A DNA stretch of 64,000 bases. Source: Phytophthora colocasiae (Eukaryota; Oomycota; Peronosporomycetes; Peronosporales; Peronosporaceae). The position numbers and the translations under genes were made by a program. The notes beneath the pieces are model-generated. The model made no database searches. It saw nothing but the letters and a program-made list of their open reading frames with translations, and was not told the origin of the DNA. This document shows positions 49,706-59,415 of this stretch, in pieces. Within the stretch, counting starts at the first letter, position 1. Each line of letters starts with the position of its first letter. The stretch covers positions 496,001-560,000 of the forward strand of contig JAGKQI010000048.1 in assembly GCA_018806915.1 (NCBI GenBank), in the 5' to 3' direction.

Positions 49706-51244
49706 TCAGCTTCCAGCACTGCTTGTGGCCTCACGCTGCTTGGGTTTGATCATATCAAGCACTGCACGCTTGAACAAGGCATCGTCTGAGTCATTAGCAT
49801 AGTTCCGAAGTAGTTGAGGCACGTCTTCTCCCATTGTCTTAAGAGGTTCCCATGAGTCCTCGATGGGTTCCAAGCCCAGCCATTTGACCTTGACCTCATA
49901 CGCCCTCATGTCTTCGTTCACTCGATGCTCCACGAGCCTCTCTACAGCCAATAGCGTCCCCTGGGAAGCGACGTGGTCGATTAACTCCTCGTTGACGTCA
50001 AGAGAGTCATCTGCGTAGAATTTTAGGCGAGACGGGTGCACATCCATCGTATTGCCGTTCACCAAGTGTTCTACCGTGAAGTAGTAGTCTGTACTACCCA
50101 CAACACGGTACGGACCAACCCACATTATTCGCATTTTGTTTGCATGCAGCTTGTCATCGACACGTGACCGTAGCACGTAGTCACCAATTGAGAAGTTGAT
50201 CTTTTTTGCATAGTGGGGGCGATCCCGGTACCTTTTGGATTGGCGCTGACGCTCAGCCTTCACAGCCTTGTGCATGTTCATGACACTTTCTCTCAGATTG
50301 GCTAGGAGCTCGTCTATCTTCGGCATTGGCTGAGTCAGCGTGATTACACGTCCTTTTTCTCCGGGAAGGAAAACAGTGTCCAGAGTGCTGGGGCACGGTA
50401 GTCCAGTAAAAAGTTCAATCGGAGCGTGATTCGCTAGTGATCGCATCGGAGAATGGTTGATACTAGACTGTACTAGTGGTAGAAGGTAGGGCCAGTCTGT
50501 GATGCTGACCTTGAACTCCAGAGCCAGGGCTTTCAATACTTGTAGAATGTCCCTGTTCACGCGTTCCACCGAGCCGTTCTTCCACGGTGTGTAGGCTAGA
50601 ACGAACTCTTGACGACCCTTCAGGCGTCGGCTCAATTCGGCGATCACCTTGTTCTTAAAGTGTGAACCCGTATCGCTCACCCACACTTTCGGTGTGCCAA
50701 AGCGGCTATGCCAATCTAGCATACCACTCGCAGCTACCTCAGACGTTGCACTGTCACATGCCACCAGCTCGACAAAATGCGTGGCCTCATCCTTGAGGAC
50801 CAGTGCGTATCGGGACGTTCCGAACGATTCGCCAAGAGACAAAAAGTCCCAGTGCAAAGAGGCATTGCGTTCGTAGGTGTGGTGTGTTTCGCTGTATGGT
50901 CGAGGTATCACATTCCCGCCTTTGACGTGTAGGCAAAGTAAACACTTCGAACAGAAGTCACGTACGAGCTCACTCAAACCTCCAATCGAAAACAAACGCT
51001 TGATGTGATTCTGCATGACGTGCATGCCACGATGTCCGTTCTGTCCGCAATGAGCAATGATCATCAGCCGCTGAGTTAGCGTAGTTGCCTCACGAGGTAT
51101 CCAAATTCGTCCGTCCACTTGCCACAAGTCATCATCGCGTAGAGAAGCACCCTCTGGAGCAGTGTGCAGCGCTTGCTGGCTGCCAATCTCCTCTAAAGTA
51201 GGCCACACAAACCCTTCGTCGTCAAGTGGGCGTAACCTTACCAC
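49706..51244 (-). CDS. Integrase with chromodomain, young chromovirus
   Basis: A 512-residue frame with no family ATG at its start (GTG at 51244). H2C2 region HCGQNGHRGMHV...CSKCLLC; catalytic residues Asp in HWDFLSLGES, Asp in WVSDTGSHFKN, Glu in NGSVERVNRD; C-terminal GPYRVVGSTDYYFTVEH; chromodomain VKVKWLGLEPIEDSWEP near residue 455. Sits 20 bases after the RNase H frame in a different frame, so expression needs a frameshift or one base is off. The same split is present in the relic copy, so it may be a feature of the family rather than damage. Confidence 0.93.
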   Translation of the reverse strand: MVRLRPLDDEGFVWPTLEEIGSQQALHTAPEGASLRDDDLWQVDGRIWIPREATTLTQRLMIIAHCGQNGHRGMHVMQNHIKRLFSIGGLSELVRDFCSKCLLCLHVKGGNVIPRPYSETHHTYERNASLHWDFLSLGESFGTSRYALVLKDEATHFVELVACDSATSEVAASGMLDWHSRFGTPKVWVSDTGSHFKNKVIAELSRRLKGRQEFVLAYTPWKNGSVERVNRDILQVLKALALEFKVSITDWPYLLPLVQSSINHSPMRSLANHAPIELFTGLPCPSTLDTVFLPGEKGRVITLTQPMPKIDELLANLRESVMNMHKAVKAERQRQSKRYRDRPHYAKKINFSIGDYVLRSRVDDKLHANKMRIMWVGPYRVVGSTDYYFTVEHLVNGNTMDVHPSRLKFYADDSLDVNEELIDHVASQGTLLAVERLVEHRVNEDMRAYEVKVKWLGLEPIEDSWEPLKTMGEDVPQLLRNYANDSDDALFKRAVLDMIKPKQREATSSAGS

Positions 51245-51263
51245 CTCAACACTCCTCGTTGTC

Positions 51264-54005
51264 TTAGAGTGTTTCTGTTTCCCACGGGTAAATCAACTTA
51301 GCAGAATGTATGCGCGCTGTAGGTTGAAATCCACCACCCCACCGCGAAATCAGACCTGCCCAAACATTATGCACACCTTCAATGTGCTCGATCGTGTACC
51401 GGTATTCCACAAGCTTAGTAGACCACCTTAGCAATTTGCCGCGTACATGTTTCTTCAACGCCTTGCTGGGGCTGAACAGGTATATGATGTTCCTGTGGTC
51501 ACAGTACAGCTTGAACCCCTGTGGCCGTAGTAACAGGTACTCCAACCTTTCGCACGCGTGAACGATTGGGTATGATTCTTTCTCGATGACACTCCAATTC
51601 AGAGCTGAGCCAGTGAAGCTGCCTCCCATGCACACCAGAAGTCCATGTTGTTGCTCATGGATGGGTACGTTGGGCTGCCACTCATTCACTTGAGAGACTA
51701 CAAGTCCCCACCCGTAGTCCGAGGCGTCACTGAGGACGCAAAGCTGCTTCGTAGGGTCGGGGAAGGTTAGCATAGCTGAGTTACCAAGCAGTTCCTTCAC
51801 AGCATTTAAACTCGCAGCTTCATCTGGAGTCAGGTCCAGTTTGACTCCTGCAGCCGCTCGTTTGGTCTTCTTTGTACCTGTCAGTGCGGCATCAAGGCGT
51901 TCTTGCAAAGGTCTGGCCACCCTCGCATAATCCACTAGACCGGCCCTCATCCAATTACTGGCACACAGAAACTGTTGCAAGTCGGCGGCGGTGGTTGGTA
52001 GCGGCATGTCTCGCAAGGCCTGAATCCGCTCTGGATCATGCCCGATACCATGCCGATTAATGATACGGCCACACCACCGTACTTCAGTTAAAAACAATGC
52101 GCTCTTTTTCGGGTTGAGTATGAGCCCATGCTCATCCAGTTTCAACAGAATCGCCTCTATTGCGCTCACTAGCTCCTCTGCAGTGTCCGCAAAGACCAGC
52201 AAGTCATCTATCCACACAATCACGCAAGTGTTCACCAAATCACCTAACACCATTTCAATCGTAGCCTGAAAATGCAGTGCAGCATCCGTGCTACCCTGCG
52301 GCACTCTGGTCGGTGTATACACACCTCGGTCTGTCATGTACGAGAGAATTTCCTGGCAACACTTTGCCAAAGGTAGCTGCCAGAAACCTTTTAGAAAGTC
52401 GAAAAGTGCATAGAACATCTTGCCTTTACAATGCTCAAGAGCCACCTCAAGGCTGGGCATTACGCCAGCAATGGGTTCAGTCACTGCATTCGTCGGTCGA
52501 TAATCCACTGTCTGCCGAAATTCACCTGTAGTGGGCTTCTTCACCGGTAAAGCAGGGCAACACCAGCGGCTTTCCCTATTTTCGTATACCCAGCCGAGTG
52601 ACACGAGCTTCTTGTTGAACTCTGCCATGAATTCAGACTTCTCAGGGCTATACTGTCGAACTTTGCAGCGATAAGGTGTTGCATTAGGCTTCAATCTGAT
52701 CTTCAGTGGGGGTACACGCGCAGGAGGATCATCGCCAAGCTCCAAACGCCATCCACCGTACTTTCGAACGACCTCATACAATCGACTAGTTGTATACTCG
52801 TCAATAGAGCCGCTGTCGATAGCATCTCGCACTAAAGCATCAACGACATTCGTCACAATGTCACCAACGACAGGTTTCGCGCATGAGATTCCCTCCGAGT
52901 CGCTGTACGGATCATCATCTTCGACTTCCCGCGTCGCTAGATATTCCAATTGTTGATCCACATCAATTCCAAGCTCGGCCAGTAACAATTTACCGACAAT
53001 GAATTCATCTTCATCCGCCTCGACAACTAGACATTGCTTAGTATCTTGACATCTGACAGGACCAGCCGCCGTATTTAAAGTCAGTCGGACGTTAATTGCA
53101 TGCGTCGAGGTGAGCATAGCTCCACCAACGGCTCTCGAAATGATTGGCGCATCCAGTTCGACAAGCGCTACAGTCGCATCCTGCTCGCAGAGCAGATCGA
53201 CGTGCTTGCGCGAAATGATGTTCATATCCGAGCCGCTATCTGCACAATAGGGAATGTCGAGCAATCCGTTGATCACCACTGTTGGGGAGTTCCTCCTATC
53301 TCCCGTAGACGGTGCATCAACACGCTTCGACCTGAACTTCTTGTTTTTGTCATTGCTGGCTGACCGTTTTGCTTTTCGCTCGGCCAAAAGTTTGTCCTTT
53401 TCAGCCTCGTCCAAATCCGGGCACTGGCTCAGCCAGTGGTCTTTACCACATTGAAAACAACCAGTCCGTGGCTTGCTTTGTGTCGCAGCAGGCGGCTTCG
53501 GTGCTGCCTGCGTAGGCACAGGGCGAGAATGCTCAGGGACACGCTGGACCTTCCTGTCCGTGTTAGACCTATTGTTGTCTTGCCTCGTTGCGCCCTGCTT
53601 GGTGCTAGTAGCAGCACGAGAGTCATTGTGTTGGTGCTTCCGTTTTGCCAGCAACTGATAGATCCTCTCTTGCTCCAGCGCCTTGTCCTTCACCAGCAAG
53701 TATAATGCACTCTCATCTGATTTGCAGCTTGCGTCTACAATGCGGAGATGTGTATCAACAGCCTCTCGCAATGCTGCAGGCTCAAGATGCTTCCTGAGGA
53801 TGTTACATTTTTCCTTCACCCCCGTCTCAGTGGAGAAAATAGTAGCCATGCCATGTTGTAGGATGATCTCGTCGCAGCGCATGAAATAGTTAATTACACG
53901 CGCTTTCACATCACGCTCACGTAGGTCCATCTTCAGTTCGTCATTAAAAATGGCATCAACGTTTAGAATCGCGTCATTCATGACAGTGCCGATTATCTTG
54001 TCCAA
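51264..54005 (-). CDS. Gag C-terminus, protease, RT and RNase H, young chromovirus
   Basis: A 913-residue frame. One zinc knuckle (CFQCGKDHWLSQC), protease active site PYCADSGSDMNIIS where the canonical DTG reads DSG, RT with FDFLKGFWQLPLA, VPQGSTDAALHFQ and the palm VWIDDLLVF, then RNase H with LSDASDYGWGLVV, ESYPIVHACERLEYLL and LYCDHRNI. The Y of YxDD is W (WIDD). It opens with a non-ATG codon at 54005, consistent with continuation of the Gag frame that begins at 54359 through a frame change near 54.05 kb. Confidence 0.92.
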   Translation of the reverse strand: MDKIIGTVMNDAILNVDAIFNDELKMDLRERDVKARVINYFMRCDEIILQHGMATIFSTETGVKEKCNILRKHLEPAALREAVDTHLRIVDASCKSDESALYLLVKDKALEQERIYQLLAKRKHQHNDSRAATSTKQGATRQDNNRSNTDRKVQRVPEHSRPVPTQAAPKPPAATQSKPRTGCFQCGKDHWLSQCPDLDEAEKDKLLAERKAKRSASNDKNKKFRSKRVDAPSTGDRRNSPTVVINGLLDIPYCADSGSDMNIISRKHVDLLCEQDATVALVELDAPIISRAVGGAMLTSTHAINVRLTLNTAAGPVRCQDTKQCLVVEADEDEFIVGKLLLAELGIDVDQQLEYLATREVEDDDPYSDSEGISCAKPVVGDIVTNVVDALVRDAIDSGSIDEYTTSRLYEVVRKYGGWRLELGDDPPARVPPLKIRLKPNATPYRCKVRQYSPEKSEFMAEFNKKLVSLGWVYENRESRWCCPALPVKKPTTGEFRQTVDYRPTNAVTEPIAGVMPSLEVALEHCKGKMFYALFDFLKGFWQLPLAKCCQEILSYMTDRGVYTPTRVPQGSTDAALHFQATIEMVLGDLVNTCVIVWIDDLLVFADTAEELVSAIEAILLKLDEHGLILNPKKSALFLTEVRWCGRIINRHGIGHDPERIQALRDMPLPTTAADLQQFLCASNWMRAGLVDYARVARPLQERLDAALTGTKKTKRAAAGVKLDLTPDEAASLNAVKELLGNSAMLTFPDPTKQLCVLSDASDYGWGLVVSQVNEWQPNVPIHEQQHGLLVCMGGSFTGSALNWSVIEKESYPIVHACERLEYLLLRPQGFKLYCDHRNIIYLFSPSKALKKHVRGKLLRWSTKLVEYRYTIEHIEGVHNVWAGLISRWGGGFQPTARIHSAKLIYPWETETL

Positions 54006-54080
54006 CTCTTCGATGATACGTTCTTCCGCAGTTGCTAACCACTCTGTGCAAGTTTGAGTGGGGCACGACTGTTGAAGCCG

Positions 54081-54359
54081 TTATCGATTAAACGAGTTCT
54101 TGACACTCCGCAAAGCCTTCCCTCTATCTTCACCAGTGACATCACATCGAGCTTCAATTGCCTCCTCGTACTCTTGTCTTTCACGCTCCCATTTGACCAA
54201 GGAACTGTGAGAGATACTCGTCACGTACGGTGGCGTAATAGATGTCGATGTCACGGGAATAGAGGTAGAGATCGGTGCGTCGTTGTTTACTTGAGCAGCA
54301 GTCGCATCAGCAGGTGCTCTTTGAGAGCCTTGGTTGGTACGGCCGCTGCGAGTCCTCAT
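54081..54359 (-). CDS. Gag N-terminal segment, young chromovirus
   Basis: From ATG 54359 (MRTRSGRTNQGSQRAP) for about 92 residues: a Thr/Ser-rich start, then KWERERQEYEEAIEARCD. It stops 75 bases before the next frame. Likely the true N-terminus of Gag. Confidence 0.75.
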   Translation of the reverse strand: MRTRSGRTNQGSQRAPADATAAQVNNDAPISTSIPVTSTSITPPYVTSISHSSLVKWERERQEYEEAIEARCDVTGEDRGKALRSVKNSFNR

Positions 54360-54387
54360 CGATTGCAAGATAGACTAAAGTTAACTT

Positions 54388-54723
54388 TGTGACGTGCTCA
54401 CGATTTGGGAGCTGGAACTCCCGTAAGCCAACGTGTATTGCTTGTTGCTTGTTGATCCCAAGGTAAGTTGGAAAGTGATCTTCCTACTCTAGTTCTCAGA
54501 GCGCACTCGCCTACCATGCTAGTAGTCCAGGGAGAGCGCCCTTGTATATTGCGTCACTTGCATGCACGAGTGCAAGTGCAAGTGCAACCAGCTGTAGTCC
54601 TTGTCCTCTGAGGTGCTAACAGTTGGAGATCAGCTTAACTATAGTTTCACACAGGTAGAGCCAACTACGTTGGCTGCGGGTTGAAGGAGCTGGCGTGTGA
54701 GCTGTGAGCTTGCATTCACAACA
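54388..54723 (-). repeat. 5' LTR, young chromovirus
   Basis: Identical to 48983-49318 by eye; followed by TTGCC. Confidence 0.95.
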
Positions 54724-54815
54724 TTGCCTTCAGATTCTTCAGAGCCCACCACAAGTTCCCATCACGTAAAAAAGGTAGCATACACCAATACATTGAATCT
54801 ATTAGCAGAGATTTT

Positions 54816-56483
54816 GGATGAAGGCACATTCGGGTGTGATACGAGCCTTATAAAATACGTAAGACACGTCCTCTAAGCTGTGAAGCAGACTAAGCATCGG
54901 TGCCAACATATCTGTCTGCGACTGAAGCTTCACCACTTTATCCGTCACAGAATCCCATCGGAAAAGAGCCGTCCCCTTCATCACCAGCCTCTGTCCCAAT
55001 AACTTAGCAGCTAGAGGTGACAACTTGCCACTGTCTTCAATCAAGTGAGGGAAGGCGAGTCGGAGCGTCTTGTTCGTGATAGTTACACAAGTCGAAGTAC
55101 CGGCGACCAGCGTATCGGACGTAGGCATCCTCATATCCTTCAGCTCTATGCCAGGGTTTGGTAATTTTCCGTAACTATTGCCGATATTGGCAATATCATA
55201 TTGCCATAATTTATTGCTCCTCAACCCCAATAACATGCAATTTTTTACACAGCCAATCTTGGCTATAGCCAAATGTCGTTGACATGTGTGGTTGTTTTGG
55301 CAATGGATGGTAGCGAGAACTATCGCCAAACGGGTGGTGTGGCCATGTTTGCACACAGGGCACACGGGTTATTACAGTTGCTTGTCATTTCCTAACTGAA
55401 ATATATTATATCAGTTGATTTGTGTGTTGTATGTATGATGTCGAGGAATTCGGACTATGACTTGTGTGTGTTGGTTGGAGAGGTTGGACGCGGTGGGAGG
55501 GTTCTCGAGGTAACCCCTCCTGAATCCAGGCGCATCGACAGCAACCAACTCGTTCAAAAACTCATGAGAAAAGACGACATAGTGTCACATATTCATGTGA
55601 CCTACTGACTTGGTTGACATTGTCGAAAAAATTGGCAATAACTCAATTATTTATTGGCTTGGATGAAGGCCTCCAATCCGTATTTTTCCTATCCCTGCTC
55701 TATGCGGACATCCTCGAAGTAGTGAGAGAACAACCTCCAATTCTCCAGCGCAGCATCAACACCGAACAACGACCCAACCAGTACGTCTGGAGCCATCATC
55801 TCACGAAGGAATTTGGACGCCGTAGGTGTCAACGCGCCAGGAGAAGAAATGTAATAGTTGAACTGTCGGAAGTACTCCGACACCAAGGCCCACATGGTTG
55901 GAGTGGTTGGAATGCGAGAGGAGTCCTTGGATTTCGTCTCCAGGTCTTTGATCTCGGCTTTCAGCTTCGTGATGGCATCTTCGACTGTATTTTCAGCCTT
56001 CATCTGCCTCTCTCTGTATCGCGCCTGGTTGATTCGACAGCGCTCTCGGTGTCGGATCTTCTTCTTCAAGGCCTCGGCGACGATAGCCTGTTGTAACTCA
56101 GCTGTGATGTGGTGGTTGGTGCCTTGGATACTGGCGATGATCTGGTTCGCAGTCTTGAGGTCTGATGTTAGGCATGAAACCCTCTTCCGACCCGAGGACA
56201 AGTCGGTCGTTCCGATGAGCCCAGCGATGGAGGACAGGATCGCGGCTCCTGTTGGAGCTTCCCTCTCCACTCTCTCCACTTTGATAGGAATTTCCGAAGA
56301 GTCGATGGGGTATCCTTGGTTCATTCGTTGGTAAGGAGCTTCTTGGCGATGGCGGGTACGTGGTTGGTAGAACGTCCGGTCTTCTTCGTGGCTACGTTTT
56401 CTGGAGCTTCGCTGCACGACATGGCCGATAACAGTGTCGCTAAACGCCTGAGTGTTTGGTGGGTTCAAGGCACAAGAATTCAT
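54816..56483 (-). pseudogene. bZIP transcription factor copy B, interrupted by a MITE
   Basis: From ATG 56483 (MNSCALNPPNTQ) the frame is intact through the basic region (RERCRINQARYRERQ, Cys at the Asn position) and leucine-zipper-like coiled coil to FSHYFEDVR, then enters the MITE and stops. Coding resumes at 55145 with KDMRMPTSDTLVAGTST and runs to 54816. The 8-bp target duplication falls in the codons equivalent to MELR of copy A. The truncated protein (about 260 residues) would retain the whole DNA-binding and dimerisation part, so a shortened product is conceivable. Confidence 0.85.
55152..55697. mobile_element. Non-autonomous hAT element (MITE), 546 bp
   Basis: Flanked by the 8-bp direct repeat CTCTATGC (55144-55151 and 55698-55705). 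Ends are CAGGGTTTGGTAATTTTCC and, inverted, CAGGGATAGGAAAAATACGG: hAT-type termini. No transposase inside. The empty site is seen in copy A. Confidence 0.88.
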
Positions 56484-56733
56484 TAGCAGGTTGATGGGAA
56501 CTGTGCGAGAAACTGGAAATTGGAGAATGACAAAGTGGCGGTAAAAACAGCGATTTGACTTGCAGCATCTGGAAGCTTATGCATTCTGTTGTATTACGAG
56601 GAGGTGTATTACGATCGCAGGCTAGAGCCGAGCCAGGCTACTAAAGACTAACGTGTATAGCTGGCTCCCTTTATTGTGCATGCGCTTTGTTGTCTGGTAC
56701 TTGACCTACCGTCGAACTTGACTATATAATATA

Positions 56734-56782
56734 TGTGCATGTAAGTAGTGCAGTATATTATACTGCACTACTTACATGCACA
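56734..56782. repeat. Perfect 24-bp-arm palindrome upstream of bZIP copy B
   Basis: Same palindrome as at 47159-47207, one-base spacer (T here, A there on the given strand). Confidence 0.85.
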
Positions 56783-57157
56783 AATATACCAGTCAAGGTG
56801 TGATGTATGATTCTGAATAGTGCGGATTTGGTCAGGGTCTTATTAATACGTGAAGGCTGTACAGTAGCTACAACCTCTACCCCCACTTTCTGTAGGCAAA
56901 GTGCTACACAATCACAGCAGCCGCATAATCTTGTGATTTCACGCAATACATGTACACGGCACCGACCTGAGGCTGACTGTGACTAAGCAGTGCGGTTTAG
57001 TTCCATTGACAAATCCCATGGAAATTGTGAAAGCTATGGGCAAGCACTCACACCCACGAAACTTGTCACTATTAACAGGGATTATTTCAGTAACCCCAAG
57101 AGCCAAGCACACGGACCTACGGAAGAAAGCTGGCGTTTGGTCACGTATAACTGTGCG

Positions 57158-57989
57158 GTTATAAGTTATACATTGACGCTCTCGTCCTCCATCTCAGTTT
57201 CTGGTTGGTGAAAGCCTTTCGCTGACACTGAATCACCGACGAATAGAGGGTTAAACATGCTGAAGAGTAACCTTTTAGCATACTTAAAATTCCATTTCAA
57301 CTCGAGCGCTCCTTCTACAAGATGAAGCTCAAGTTGATCTGCTAAACTGCAACGGGGAAGAATGAAACTGGCCCGACAGAAAGATCTACAATACAGTAGT
57401 CCTCTTGTTTGTCATGTACATGCATGCTCTTTAAATGGTTCCTATGGCAATCTTGATTTTTACCATATATTTGACCGAAAAGAATGGTTTAATACAAGTT
57501 GTATTATACAACACACAAACTCGTACGAACGCTTACAAACACGACGTGGGTATTTCTTAAACCTATTTACTTCATTGCGTTTGGACAGCCCGCAACAAGC
57601 ACCACTTTGAAAATCGGCCGCCTTTGGAAGCGCGGAATGCAATCTATCAAGTTTACTCGACTTTCAGCAGCCATTTTCGGGCAATACTACGTTCTTCTAC
57701 TGCGAGCGATCCCGTTTTCAAAGGTGTCTTCATCACTTTCCGCCTGGCTCCCGGTTCCATCGTTCGCTACAGCTCACCCACGTCTATTCTCACTTCGAAG
57801 GCAAGTGCTCTGTGCTGACGAAACTGGTTGCCTCCAAGCCCCACCCTGTCCCCGCACCACCGCCTAACACTGGTACCCGCCGTTGTCAGTAGACGCTAGC
57901 TTTTTGAGAGGTCCGGTTGTTAACATAGTTGGCAACTGATAAACATTCAACGCGAATAGTTCTCCCCCCCTCTTAAACCTATTTAATAA
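57158..57989. other. Intergenic, no gene seen
   Basis: About 830 bases between the inverted duplication and the START-FYVE fragment. Short frames only, for example 57499-57867, without motifs. Confidence 0.45.
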
Positions 57990-58007
57990 TGAACAGCAGC
58001 TCACCAC

Positions 58008-58666
58008 TTAGCCAAAAAACTCTTGAGAGTCTGGTATGGTAGAGTTCGACGGTGAAGCTGGCGTGCCGCTGTCGCTCGATGAAATCTCGAAGTACTCGAG
58101 TGGGTTCAATCGTCGTAGCTCTTCTGCTGCGACCTCCAGTCCGTCTGCCAGAATGGCCGTGCGTATGCAACCAACACAGAACCTCAAGTTGCGTCGTACG
58201 ATTCGGCGTGAAGTGGATAGGAACGCCAGCTTCTGAATGACGCCACACGAAGAGCAAACCTGGTTCATACATACCTGGCACGTTTTATCAGGTGATGAAG
58301 CCTTCTTTATCTCCTTGTGGCACACCGAACAAATGCCGTTCGGTCGGTCCAGCATGACGGTCTTCTTAGTAGTGAGCAGCCAGTTGAGCTTCTTCATCTG
58401 GCCACAGTACACGCCTTTGCGGTACGACATCAACGCTTCTACCGTAGCGGGTATAGCGACGCTCGTGTGGATGTCACCCATGGAATCCACGAAGCCTTTC
58501 ATGTAAACTTCCACGACGCCGGGGGATTTCTGTCTGAACAACGCGCAGATTGACAAAGTGGCTCGCACGATTTGGAAATCCGGCAGCTCGCGGATACCCG
58601 GAATTTGAAGCGAGTGCATTATACTGTATCCAATCCTCTCCCCCGTTGTAACGGGGCGGTGCTTCT
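58008..58666 (-). pseudogene. START-FYVE family copy 9, 3' part cut by an LTR
   Basis: Contains the last third of the START-like domain (GERIGYSIMHSL, VRATLSICALFRQK, CGQMKKLNWLL) and a full FYVE-type finger (CSVC, CQVC, CSSC, CVGC), ending near 58008 in SQEFFG. The frame runs on upstream into the LTR that begins at 58667, so the gene was split by the third Gypsy element; the 5' part would lie beyond the window. It is the most divergent member seen and lies 39 kb from the main cluster, on the minus strand. Confidence 0.82.
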
Positions 58667-58862
58667 TGTAAAATATAACTCTGGGTTGGTTTAGAAGGTG
58701 GTGGCGGCCTTGGAGCCGCCACAGCCACCAACCTATAGCTAGCAGAGATTGGCCGCGGTTCAACCAATCGAACCGCGGCGTGTGACGGGTATAGTGAAAG
58801 CCCGTCACACCACCCCCTATCTAAAATAAAAGCTACATATAGAAATCTAAGGAAGCCCGACA
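58667..58862. repeat. Probable LTR (one copy) of the third Gypsy element
   Basis: Starts TGTAAAATATAACTCTGG where the START-FYVE frame is broken. It holds two strong hairpins (GGTGGTGGCGGC...GCCGCCACAGCCACC; CCGCGGTTC...GAACCGCGG; GTGTGACGGG...CCCGTCACAC). The right limit (CGACA at 58862) is a guess because the second LTR is outside the window. Confidence 0.5.
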
Positions 58863-58889
58863 TTCGAGAATCGTCGGGGAGAAAGCAGA

Positions 58890-59415
58890 ATGACGGACAG
58901 CACGCGCGATGCAGTGATCGCTGCACGGCAAGCAGAGGGGATCGACACGTACGAGAGGGTCTTGGGGAGGTGGACGCTGCACGACTGCAGTGGCTTTGAG
59001 GACGGCCTGAACGATGGTGAGATGGTGGAGCTGTTCCGACGCTGGCGGGCCACCCGGAGCAAACCAGACGCGGCCAGTGGCCGCGTCACCGAGCGTTCAC
59101 TTGACTGTGCGTGGACGGCTTTCGTTGAACGCTGGAATACTGAGGGTGCGGATGCCTTTCAGCGCAAGCTAGCGCGACGCGAGGAGCAGCACTCGCGTCT
59201 GTCCGTTCGAGCTTTAGCTGACCAGATCTGCAACCTGTCGTGGATGGCAGACCGTGACTGTTGTTACGTCCACTTCAAGCAGCGTTGTACGAGTTGTAGT
59301 GGAAACAGCGTGCAGCAGCCAGATGTAACGCGCTGGGAAGACATCGTTAAGGCAGTTCCTCTCTCTGGCACCGAGCGCAGCGTGACCGGACTGTACGACC
59401 GCGCATTATCGGAGG
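58890..59415 (+). CDS. Antisense ORF of the third Gypsy element, unknown function
   Basis: Starts ATG 58890, right after the LTR, on the strand opposite to pol. About 175 residues before it meets the chromodomain's complement; formally open to 59630. Helical and charged: RQAEGIDTYERVLGRWTLHD, GEMVELFRRWRATRSK, ALADQICNLSWMADRDCCYV, HFKQRCTSC. No domain recognised. It could instead be the gag start of a plus-strand element joined here. The placement matches the antisense block of the 17.5 kb element. Confidence 0.5.

Larger units (their letters stand above)
48983..54723 (-). mobile_element. Young 5.7 kb Ty3/Gypsy chromovirus
   Basis: Complete element on the minus strand: 336-bp LTRs (48983-49318, 54388-54723), TG...CA ends, 5-bp target duplication, purine tract next to the 3' LTR. 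The two LTRs appear identical base for base, so the insertion is very recent. Gag starts 28 bases inside the 5' LTR; no TGG-type primer site is visible in that space. Gag-pol is split over three frames. Same family as the relic at 20969-23931. Confidence 0.95.
54816..57157 (-). repeat. Arm B of the large inverted duplication
   Basis: Inverted copy of 46829-48580, lengthened by the 546-bp MITE at 55152-55697. Without it the arm is about 1.79 kb, against 1.75 kb for arm A. Confidence 0.8.

Noticed and set aside
55614..56334. Plus-strand frames of 158-160 residues over bZIP copy B
   Set aside because: Exact complements of the bZIP coding sequence; the same shadow appears in copy A on the other strand.
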